Assembly: GCA_034211175.1 (NCBI GenBank)
Contig: JAXHUH010000242.1
Location: forward strand, 1 to 13,267
Direction: 5' to 3'
Length of the DNA: 13,267 bases
Source of the DNA: JAXHUH01 sp034211175
GTDB taxonomy: Bacteria > Actinomycetota > Acidimicrobiia > Acidimicrobiales > CAIXPF01
This document shows positions 6,818 to 12,649 of the stretch, piece by piece. Each line of letters starts with the position of its first letter. Position 1 is the stretch's first letter. The notes below the pieces were generated by a model, which saw nothing but the letters and a program-made list of their open reading frames with translations, did no database searches and was not told the DNA's origin. Both the position numbers and the translations under genes were made by a program.

Positions 6818-7288
6818 TCAGTCGCGCCCGAGGATCGAGCGGGCGCGGGTGGGGGCGGTGGCCGGGAGGGTGGCGACGATGTCGGCGAGGGTGGCGCCGG
6901 CCAGGCTGTCGCGCCACGCCTGGTGGGCCTCGTCCATCTTCACGGCGAGGACGCACCGGTTCCGGCAGTCCTCCGGCGGCACGGCGCCGGCTCCCTGCTG
7001 GCGGATCTCGCGGCACTCGTAGGGCGATCCGGCCCCGTCGAGCGCCTCGACGACGTCGAGCAGCGTGATGTCGTCCGCGGGTCGGGCCAGGCGGAACCCG
7101 CCCCGCGGCCCGGTCGTCGCGGCGAGCATGCCCGCGCGGACCAGCGACTGCAGCTGCTTGGCCAGGTACGCGGCCGGCACGTCGTAGTACTCGGCGAGCT
7201 GGGCGGCCGACACCGTGGCCCCCGGTTCGAGCTGGGCCAACGTCGCCGCGCTGTGCAGCAGCCACTCGGTGCTCGCCGGGAGCTTCAT
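6818..7288 (-). CDS. Rrf2-family redox regulator resembling RsrR
   Basis: 156 residues with an Rrf2 winged helix: recognition region VSAAQLAEYYDVPAAYLAKQ (26-45) and wing TTGPRGGFRLARP (58-70). Cysteines are C92, C108 and C112. The N-terminus carries E8, W9 and H12. In Streptomyces RsrR, as I recall it, a [2Fe-2S] cluster is held by Glu8 and His12 of one subunit and two Cys 20 residues apart (90 and 110) of the other, and Trp9 responds to redox state. C92 and C112 keep that spacing exactly. RsrR also sits divergent to an NmrA-like gene, as here. This differs from the closer Cys spacing of IscR and NsrR. The ATG at 7286-7288 lies about 7 nt after a TACGCT -10 box, so the mRNA is probably leaderless and autoregulated by the adjacent dyads. 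Redox sensing is inferred from the pattern. Confidence 0.85.
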   Translation of the reverse strand: MKLPASTEWLLHSAATLAQLEPGATVSAAQLAEYYDVPAAYLAKQLQSLVRAGMLAATTGPRGGFRLARPADDITLLDVVEALDGAGSPYECREIRQQGAGAVPPEDCRNRCVLAVKMDEAHQAWRDSLAGATLADIVATLPATAPTRARSILGRD

Positions 7289-7295
7289 GCCGCTC

Positions 7296-7301
7296 AGCGT
7301 A
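7296..7301 (-). promoter_or_regulatory. -10 box of the Rrf2 regulator gene
   Basis: On the minus strand this reads TACGCT, matching TANNNT, and it ends 7 nt before the ATG at 7288. The start point would fall on or beside the start codon. The box overlaps the edge of the first dyad by two bases, consistent with autorepression. No good -35 was found. Confidence 0.4.
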
Positions 7302-7351
7302 TCGCGGACATTTCGGATCCGAGATATTGCGGATCGTTGATGTCCGAGATA
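7300..7351. promoter_or_regulatory. Two tandem 27-bp dyad operators between the Rrf2 and NmrA genes
   Basis: Site 1 (7300-7326) is TATCGCGGA, 9 bp, TCCGAGATA. Site 2 (7325-7351) is TATTGCGGA, 9 bp, TCCGAGATA. The centres are 25 bp apart. The outer ends also form a wide inverted repeat, 7299-7311 against 7340-7352, matching at 12 of 13 positions. Each site can be read with the 11-3-11 inverted-repeat geometry I recall for RsrR class 1 targets, though only 6-7 of 11 arm positions match. The sites cover both divergent promoters, so the Rrf2 protein is the obvious ligand. Confidence 0.75.
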
Positions 7352-7355
7352 CGTT
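7327..7355 (+). promoter_or_regulatory. Probable promoter of the NmrA-like gene
   Basis: TTGCGG (7327-7332) and TACGTT (7350-7355) are separated by 17 bp and fit an actinobacterial sigma-70-type -35/-10 pair. Operator site 2 (7325-7351) covers nearly the whole element, so bound regulator would block it. The predicted start is near 7362, giving a leader of about 50 nt with AGGAGG before the ATG. Confidence 0.45.
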
Positions 7356-7410
7356 CGTCGTGTCCCGGCACGACCCGCCGGGACGACGGGTTCACCAGGA
7401 GGAGACGTCC

Positions 7411-8160
7411 ATGCGCATCGCCGTCGCCGGAGCCACCGGCCGCATCGGAGCACTCGTCGTCACCGCGCTCGAGCGCGACGGCCACGAGGTGGTGGGCATC
7501 AGCCGCTCACTCGGCGTCGACCTCCTGACCGGCGAGGGGTTCGGTGAGGTGCTGGCCGGCGCGGCCGCGGTGATCGACGTGACCAACACGTTCGCGACCG
7601 ACCGCGACGATGCCGTCGACCACCTCGGCACGATCACCCGGAACCTGCTCGCCGCCGAGGAGGCGGCCGGCACCGTCCGCCACCACGTCCTGCTCTCGAT
7701 CGTCGGAATCGCGGGGGTCGACGGCAACGCGCACTACGCGGCGAAGCGCGAGCAGGAGCGGCTCGTCGCCGCCGGACCGATCCCGTGGACCATCGTCCCG
7801 GCCACCCAGTTCCACGACTTCGCGGCCATGGTCGCGAGCTGGACCGAGCAGGACGGCGTGGCGACGATCGCCCCGCTGCTCGTCCAACCGATCGCGCCCG
7901 CCGATGTCGCCGAGATCCTCGCCGAGGTCGCGCTCGGGGAACCGCAGGGGCGCTACGCCGACGTCGCCGGTCCCGGGACGCAGGACCTCGTCGACATGGC
8001 CCGCCGCACCCACGTGGCCCGTGGCCTCGAGGTGACGCTGGTTCCCACCTGGTCGGGCCTCTTCGACACGTCGATGGCGGGCGACGTCCTCCTGCCCGGC
8101 CCGGGAGCCCGGCTCGGGCCGACGACGTTCGACGACTGGCTGGCCCTCGGCGCCTCGTAG
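7411..8160 (+). CDS. NmrA-like/atypical SDR NAD(P)-binding protein
   Basis: 249 residues. The N-terminal Rossmann fingerprint is RIAVAGATGRIG (2-13) with the GxxGxxG glycines at 7, 10 and 13. SIVGI and HYAAKREQE follow at the place of the SDR active site, in the form seen in NmrA-like and SDR_a5 proteins. Such proteins either reduce small substrates or sense NADP/NADPH balance; which applies here is unknown. The ATG at 7411 has a strong AGGAGG (7397-7402). The frame is open upstream to 7327, but that would run through the operators. It is divergent from the RsrR-like regulator, the same pairing described for RsrR in Streptomyces venezuelae, so it is probably the regulator's main target. It ends 13 nt before the convergent YccA-like gene. 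Confidence 0.88.
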   Translation: MRIAVAGATGRIGALVVTALERDGHEVVGISRSLGVDLLTGEGFGEVLAGAAAVIDVTNTFATDRDDAVDHLGTITRNLLAAEEAAGTVRHHVLLSIVGIAGVDGNAHYAAKREQERLVAAGPIPWTIVPATQFHDFAAMVASWTEQDGVATIAPLLVQPIAPADVAEILAEVALGEPQGRYADVAGPGTQDLVDMARRTHVARGLEVTLVPTWSGLFDTSMAGDVLLPGPGARLGPTTFDDWLALGAS

Positions 8161-8173
8161 CGCCGGCGGCGGC

Positions 8174-8977
8174 TCAGCGTCGGCTGCCGAGCAGGGCGAG
8201 CAACCGGAGGATGGTCAGGTACAGCCAGATCAGGGTGAGCATCAGGCCGTAGGCGCTGTACCACTCGAGCCACGCCGGGGCGCCGGACGCCACGCCGGCC
8301 TCGATCGCGGCGAAGTTGAGCGTCAGGCTCAGCGCGGCGAGGACGATGGCGGCGATCGTGACGACGATCCCGATCGAGCGGAACTGGTCGGAGTAGAGGA
8401 AGTCGACGTCGAAGATCGACAGCATCCAGACCAGGAAGTAGAGCAGGCACAGCCCGCCGATGCCGGCGGAGACGCCGAACGCCATCTTCGCGGTCGGCCG
8501 GATGACCCGGCTGGCGTACAGGAACAGCGACACGGCGAGCACGCACACCGTGCCGAGCACGGCGGCCGAGACGATCCCCTCGGTCTGGGTGTCGAACATC
8601 GCCGACACCGACCCGAGGATGTAGCCCTGCAGCAGGGCGTACACGAACCCGGTCACCATGGCGTGGCGGGGGTTGACCGACGTGTAGATCCCCACCCCGA
8701 ACGCCACGAACGACGCCAGCCAGAACCCGCCGGGGATCGTGACCGTCGTGTTGCCGTACCCGCCGACGGCGTCGGTGGCGGTGCCCGGGTCGACGGTGGC
8801 GTTCCAGCCGTAGGCGCCGGCGATGACGAGGGCGACGAGGAACAGGACGGTCTTGACGAACACGCCGGCCACCGTCATCGGCGCGGCCGCCGAGTCCGGC
8901 GACGCGAGCGCCCGTTGGATCTCCGGCTTGTCGAAGGCGGGGTTGCCGCCTCCCGACGGCACCATCGTCGCAGTCAT
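8174..8977 (-). CDS. Bax inhibitor-1/YccA-family membrane protein
   Basis: 267 residues: a soluble N-terminus of about 35 residues (NPAFDKPEIQRAL), then roughly seven hydrophobic segments beginning at about 38, with the last ending LIWLYLTILRLLALLGSRR. The layout and the conserved IEAGV and APAWLEWYSAYGLMLTLIWLYL regions match the actinobacterial YccA-like branch of the BI-1/TMBIM superfamily. Some members are pH-gated calcium leak channels or FtsH modulators. Near the end of the last helix, where I recall an acidic residue in relatives (WLYLEILRLL), this protein has Thr. The ATG at 8975-8977 is preceded by GAGGAGA about 10 nt away. It is monocistronic, with 127 bp to the TauE-like gene upstream on the same strand. 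Physiological role unknown. Confidence 0.85.
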   Translation of the reverse strand: MTATMVPSGGGNPAFDKPEIQRALASPDSAAAPMTVAGVFVKTVLFLVALVIAGAYGWNATVDPGTATDAVGGYGNTTVTIPGGFWLASFVAFGVGIYTSVNPRHAMVTGFVYALLQGYILGSVSAMFDTQTEGIVSAAVLGTVCVLAVSLFLYASRVIRPTAKMAFGVSAGIGGLCLLYFLVWMLSIFDVDFLYSDQFRSIGIVVTIAAIVLAALSLTLNFAAIEAGVASGAPAWLEWYSAYGLMLTLIWLYLTILRLLALLGSRR

Positions 8978-9104
8978 CGTTCCGGGTCTCCTCGTGGCAG
9001 CGGGTCGGCTGGGACGACATCACGGGCGCCGGGGGTCGATCGCCGCGGGAGCGTAGCGCCGGACCGGCCCGCCCGCCGGTGGGCCCGACCAGGACGAACG
9101 TGCG

Positions 9105-9821
9105 TCAGGCGAGGGCGCGCACGAGGACGATCACCGCGACGAAGGCGGCGAAGGCGAGGATGACCGGGCGGGTCCAGCCGCGGTCGAGCCACGGGCGGAC
9201 GGGCCGGGCCACCGCGATCCCGACGAGCACACCGGGGGCGAGGATCGCGGCGTAGGTCAGCTCCTTGAACCCGAGCTCGCCGACGAGCACCAGGCCGCCG
9301 ATCGACAGCGACGTGCCGGCGACGGCCAGCCAGGTCATCGTCCCGCGGACCTCGGGCCCGCCCCGCCGTTGGAGCGCGAGCGCCATCGGCGGCCCGCCGA
9401 TCGAGGTGGTCGTGCCCATGATCGCGGCGACCACACCGAGCCCGACGATCGCCCGGCGGTTCGGCTCGACGTGGAGCCCCGCCGCGCTGAGCCCGACCGC
9501 GGTGAGCAACATCAGGCTGAACACCACCGACAGGCTGCGGGTCGACAGCCCGGCCACCATCAGCGCCCCGATGGCGGTGCCCGGGACCCGACCGAGGGTG
9601 GCCCAGGCGACGAACGGGCGATCCGCGTGGGCCCGGTGCTCGAAGCCGACGATCGAGCTCAGCAGCAGGTTGGCCATGATGATCGGGCCCGGCACCAGGT
9701 CGGGCTCGACGAGCACCAGGATCGGGGCGGCGACGATGGCCACGCCGAAGCCGATCGCGGACTGCACGGCGGCGCCGCACGCGATGACCACGACGGCGAT
9801 CGCGGCCTCGACGCCGGTCAC
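9105..9821 (-). CDS. TauE/SafE (TSUP) family permease
   Basis: 238 residues, almost entirely hydrophobic, with the internal two-fold repeat of this family. The first half carries AVQSAIGFGVAIVAAPILV (18-36) then VPGPIIMANLLLS (43-55). The second half carries GVVAAIMGTTTSIGGPPMALALQ (129-151). TSUP proteins export sulfite, sulfoacetate or other small organic anions, or import them; the substrate cannot be read from sequence. The start is GTG at 9819-9821 without a strong ribosome site. It lies 31 nt after the phosphotriesterase-like gene on the same strand, which suggests co-transcription and perhaps export of the acid released by that hydrolase. Downstream, a GC-rich GGCCC/GGGCC hairpin near 9065-9090 may end the transcript. 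Confidence 0.87.
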   Translation of the reverse strand: MTGVEAAIAVVVIACGAAVQSAIGFGVAIVAAPILVLVEPDLVPGPIIMANLLLSSIVGFEHRAHADRPFVAWATLGRVPGTAIGALMVAGLSTRSLSVVFSLMLLTAVGLSAAGLHVEPNRRAIVGLGVVAAIMGTTTSIGGPPMALALQRRGGPEVRGTMTWLAVAGTSLSIGGLVLVGELGFKELTYAAILAPGVLVGIAVARPVRPWLDRGWTRPVILAFAAFVAVIVLVRALA

Positions 9822-9852
9822 CGCCGCAGGCGCCGGCGGGCGCGCCGGCCGC

Positions 9853-10818
9853 TCAGTAGCGGCCCTGCACGGAGAACAGCCGGCGGGGGTTGTCCCGCAG
9901 CATCGTGTCGATCTGGGCGTCGCTCACCCCGGACTCGCGCAGCATCGGCAGCACGTCCCGGCTGATGTGGAGGTAGTGCCAGTTCGGCATCGCCTTGGCG
10001 AGGTCGTCGGCCTCGCCGGGGATCCAGTCCAGGTAGCACGAGGCATCGTGGCTGAGGAGCAGCCGGTCGGCGTGGCCCCGCCGACACAGCTCGGCCACGA
10101 CGGCGACCCGCGTGTTGGTCGGCAGGAAGCGGTCGATGCCGAAGCGGTCCATCCCCAGGTAGCTGCCGTTGGCCAGCAGCGCCTCGAGGTAGTCGAGGTC
10201 GTCGGTGTCGCCGCTGTGGCCGATGATCACCCTCGTGAGGTCCACGCCCTCGTCGAGGAAGACCTTCTGCTGCTCGAGGCCCCGCTGGGTCTCGGCGTTG
10301 GTGTGGGTCGTGATCGGCACGCCGGTGACGCGGTGGGCGCGTGCGACGGCGCGGAGCACCTTCTCGACATCGGGGGTCACGCCGGGCAGGTCGGTGGCGC
10401 ACTTGAGGATCCCGGCCTTGATGCCGGTGTCGGCGATCCCGTTCGTGACGTCGCCGACGAAGTGGTCGACCATGGCCTCGATCGGCCGGCGGGCGTAGTA
10501 GTGGGGCAGCACCTCGAACGTGTACAGCCCGGTCGCGACGACGATGTTGAGCTCGATCTGGTCGGCGATCCGGGCGATGCGGGGGATGTAGCGCCCGAGG
10601 CCGATGGCCGTCGGGTCGATGATCGTGTCGATCCCCGCGGCCTTCAGCTCGGCGAGGCGACGCACGGCGTCGGCGACGCGCTCGTCCTCGTCGCCCCACT
10701 CGTCGGGGTAGTTCGCCATGATCTCGGTCGACAGCACGAACACGTGCTCGTGGGCCAGCACGTTGCCCAGCTCGTCGACCGGCAGCGGCCCCCGCGCCGT
10801 CTCGACCATCGCCGTCAT
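9853..10818 (-). CDS. Phosphotriesterase-family hydrolase, probable lactonase
   Basis: 321 residues, an amidohydrolase-superfamily barrel of the PTE/PLL group with the full binuclear metal set: H23 and H25 (AHEHVF), the bridging lysine K139 (AGILKCAT), H172 (TTHTN), H201 (IGHSGD) and D258 (LLSHDA). Length and motifs match phosphotriesterase-like lactonases, which open lactone rings including acyl-homoserine lactones and can have weak organophosphate activity. True substrate unknown. The ATG at 10816-10818 is preceded by a GAGGGGGACGAGG purine run. A much longer open frame continues upstream but crosses other genes, so it is rejected. It is the first gene of a likely operon with the TauE-like permease and is divergent from the truncated luciferase-like gene. 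Confidence 0.9.
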   Translation of the reverse strand: MTAMVETARGPLPVDELGNVLAHEHVFVLSTEIMANYPDEWGDEDERVADAVRRLAELKAAGIDTIIDPTAIGLGRYIPRIARIADQIELNIVVATGLYTFEVLPHYYARRPIEAMVDHFVGDVTNGIADTGIKAGILKCATDLPGVTPDVEKVLRAVARAHRVTGVPITTHTNAETQRGLEQQKVFLDEGVDLTRVIIGHSGDTDDLDYLEALLANGSYLGMDRFGIDRFLPTNTRVAVVAELCRRGHADRLLLSHDASCYLDWIPGEADDLAKAMPNWHYLHISRDVLPMLRESGVSDAQIDTMLRDNPRRLFSVQGRY

Positions 10819-10858
10819 GCCTCGTCCCCCTCGTTGTGTCCCCCGACGTCGAGGACGG

Positions 10859-10888
10859 ACCCTACTCATGCGGTCCCGACGGAACCGA
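10859..10888 (-). promoter_or_regulatory. Possible promoter of the lactonase gene
   Basis: On the minus strand TAGGGT (complement of 10859-10864) fits TANNNT, with TCGGTT (complement of 10883-10888) 18 bp upstream as a weak -35. The predicted leader is about 34 nt and contains the purine-rich ribosome site. This is a pattern match only. Confidence 0.25.
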
Positions 10889-10911
10889 GAACGCTCGCCG
10901 GCAATGGGAGC

Positions 10912-11535
10912 ATGGTCAACGGCATCCACCACCGCCACCCGGCGATCACGGCCAACATGGCGTCCACGCTCGACATCGTCTCGAACGGTCGGCTGATCCT
11001 CGGCCTCGGCGCCGGGTGGAACGAGGAGGAGTCGTCGGCCTACGGCCTGCGGCTCGGTCCGCTGGGCGAGCGCTTCGACCGCTTCGACGAGGCACTGATC
11101 GTCATCCGTCGCCTGCTCGCCGACGAGTGGACCGACTTCGACGGGGAGCACTTCACGATCACCCATGCCCGCAACGAGCCGAAGGGGCCGCAGCAGCCAT
11201 TGCCGATCTGCATCGGCGGCACCGGGCCGAAGCGCACGCTGCGGGCGGTCGCCCACCACGCGCAGCAGTGGGACGCCGGTGGCTGGGACCGCCCGATGTG
11301 GGAACAGCGCAGCGAGGTCCTTGCCGGCCATTGCGCGGCGATCGGTCGTGATCCCGCCGAGATCCGCCGGTCGGTCCACACCTACGTCGATCCCGACACC
11401 GATCTCGCCCGCACACGTGACGAGGTCGCCGATCTCGCCGATGCCGGTGTCGACGTCGCCATCATCGCCCTGCGCCCGCCGCATCACCCGGCGATCCTCG
11501 AACGGGCCGTCGACGCGGTGCTGCCGGTGATCTGA
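10912..11535 (+). pseudogene. 5'-truncated luciferase-like (LLM class) monooxygenase
   Basis: 207 residues from the first usable ATG. The sequence begins MVNGIHHRHPAITANMASTL, which in full-length F420-dependent LLM proteins lies about 85-100 residues from the N-terminus. GRLILGLGAGWNEEES and LGERFDRFDEAL follow, then ICIGGTGPKRTL and the normal C-terminus to VLPVI. The first strands and helices of the TIM barrel, including part of the flavin/F420 pocket, are therefore absent. The 93 bp upstream contains no recognisable remainder in any frame I read. GGGAG sits only 1 nt before the ATG, too close for a normal ribosome site. The remaining codons show normal bias and no internal stop, so the loss may be recent. 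It is probably a pseudogene, though a short expressed protein cannot be excluded. The family use of F420 is known, not shown here. Confidence 0.75.
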
Positions 11536-11540
11536 TCGGT

Positions 11541-11572
11541 CGGCCGGGCGCGGACGGGCCGACGCCCGGCCG
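11541..11572 (+). terminator. GC-rich hairpin terminator
   Basis: A perfect 10-bp stem, CGGCCGGGCG (11541-11550) with CGCCCGGCCG (11563-11572), and a 12-nt loop. It starts 5 nt after the stop of the luciferase-like gene. There is no T-tract, as usual for high-GC actinobacteria. It separates that gene from the SDR gene downstream. Confidence 0.65.
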
Positions 11573-11710
11573 GCCCGCCGAAGCGGACCGGGGATTGACC
11601 ATCGCCGCTGCCGGACGCCGACCCACCGAGAGGATGACCTCGCCTCCCGGTCCCGGCGATGGGCCCTCGGTCCCGGCATCACCCGGTGGGTCGCGTCGGG
11701 CCGGCCGGAG

Positions 11711-11716
11711 TACGGT
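11711..11716 (+). promoter_or_regulatory. -10 box of a leaderless promoter for the SDR gene
   Basis: TACGGT fits TANNNT and ends 8 nt before the ATG at 11725, placing the expected start point on or next to the A of the start codon. The only ribosome-site-like GGAG (11706-11709) is 15 nt from the ATG, too far to work well. No good -35 was seen. In the rest of 11573-11710 I see no gene. Confidence 0.4.
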
Positions 11717-11724
11717 CCGCGGGC

Positions 11725-12540
11725 ATGGAGCTCAGGGGGAAGGTCACGGTCGTCACCGGCGGGGGGAGCGGCATCGGCGAAGCCATGGCGCGCCGGTTCG
11801 CGACGGAGGGGGCGCAACGGGTCGTGGTCGCCGACCTCGACGGCGCGCGGGCGGAGTCGGTGGCGAAGGCCATCGGCCCGGTCGCCACCGCGGCGGCGCT
11901 CGACGTGTCGGACGAGGCGGCGGTCAAGGCGCTGGTCGACGAGACGCTGGCCGCGGAGGATCACATCGACCTGTTCTGCTCGAACGCCGGGTTCGCGGCC
12001 GGGGGTGGCGTTGAGACGCCGGACGACGTCTTCGACCGCATGTGGAAGGTCCACGTGATGGCCCACGTGTACGCCGCCCGTGCGGTGCTGCCGTCGATGA
12101 TCGCCCGGCGTGAGGGCTACCTGCTGAACACGTCGTCCGCGGCCGGGCTGCTGAACCAGATCGGCTCCGCGCCCTACGGCGTGACCAAGGCGGCGGCGGT
12201 GTCGCTCGCCGAGTTCCTCGCCTTCACCCACCGCGACCAGGGCATCAAGGTGTCGGTGCTGTGCCCCCAGGCGGTGCGCACCAACATCCTCGCCGGTCGA
12301 GCGCCGCGCGAGGGCGGGTCCGCCGCGTCGACCGACGGGGTGCTCGAGGCGGACGACGTGGCCTCGGTCGTGGTCGAGGCGCTCGCCGACGAGCGCTTCC
12401 TCGTGCTGCCCCATCCGGAGGTCGCCGAGTACACGCGCCGCAAGGGCGACGACCGCGATCGCTGGCTCGCCGGTATGGCCCGGTTCCAGGCCCGTCTCTA
12501 CGACGGCGTGCCGTCACCGGCGGACGCGCTCGGGCCCTGA
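11725..12540 (+). CDS. Classical short-chain dehydrogenase/reductase
   Basis: 271 residues with every classical SDR motif: cofactor loop TGGGSGIG (11-18), D37 at the end of the second strand (ADLDG), which favours NAD(H) over NADP(H), SNAG (86-89), the catalytic serines at 137-138 (NTSSAAG), and Y151/K155 in APYGVTK. PQAVRTNI (181-188) is the usual post-catalytic loop. The protein is cytosolic and probably oxidises or reduces a hydroxyl/keto group on a hydrophobic substrate; the exact substrate is not readable. I chose the ATG at 11725 because it starts the conserved strand ELRGKVTVVTG; the frame is open upstream to 11659 but that part is not SDR-like. It is a separate unit, isolated by the hairpin upstream. 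A perfect 12-bp palindrome GCGGGCGCCCGC (12543-12554) follows the stop. Confidence 0.92.
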   Translation: MELRGKVTVVTGGGSGIGEAMARRFATEGAQRVVVADLDGARAESVAKAIGPVATAAALDVSDEAAVKALVDETLAAEDHIDLFCSNAGFAAGGGVETPDDVFDRMWKVHVMAHVYAARAVLPSMIARREGYLLNTSSAAGLLNQIGSAPYGVTKAAAVSLAEFLAFTHRDQGIKVSVLCPQAVRTNILAGRAPREGGSAASTDGVLEADDVASVVVEALADERFLVLPHPEVAEYTRRKGDDRDRWLAGMARFQARLYDGVPSPADALGP

Positions 12541-12569
12541 GCGCGGGCGCCCGCAGGTCCCGGATCGAT

Positions 12570-12611
12570 CGGTCCGGGGGCCGACGGACGGACCGGTCCG
12601 GGCGGTACTGT
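12570..12611 (+). promoter_or_regulatory. Palindrome cluster and -10 box before the last gene
   Basis: CGGACCGGTCCG (12589-12600) is a perfect 12-bp palindrome. A further CGGTCCG at 12570-12576 makes a second inverted pair with 12589-12595. TACTGT (12606-12611) just downstream fits a TANNNT -10 box, so the palindrome lies near the -35 position. It may be an operator for the membrane-anchored protein gene, or part of a terminator for the SDR gene. The regulator is unknown. Confidence 0.4.
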
Positions 12612-12649
12612 TTGATGCGAGCGGGCGAGGTCGGTGGCGGTAAGAGCGG

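Noticed and set aside
6818..7288. Rrf2 protein as NsrR or IscR
   Set aside because: The Cys spacing (C92, C108, C112) differs from the closely spaced cysteines of those proteins, while E8/H12 and the 20-residue C-C spacing fit RsrR.
9265..11535. Single 756-codon plus-strand gene ending in a luciferase-like domain
   Set aside because: Most of it is antisense to the TauE and lactonase genes. Only the portion after about 10912 is luciferase-like, so it is an open-frame artefact joined to a truncated gene, not a fusion.
9853..12414. 853-codon minus-strand gene ending in the lactonase
   Set aside because: The upstream 530 codons are antisense to the SDR and luciferase-like genes and low in complexity; the lactonase has its own ATG and ribosome site at 10818.
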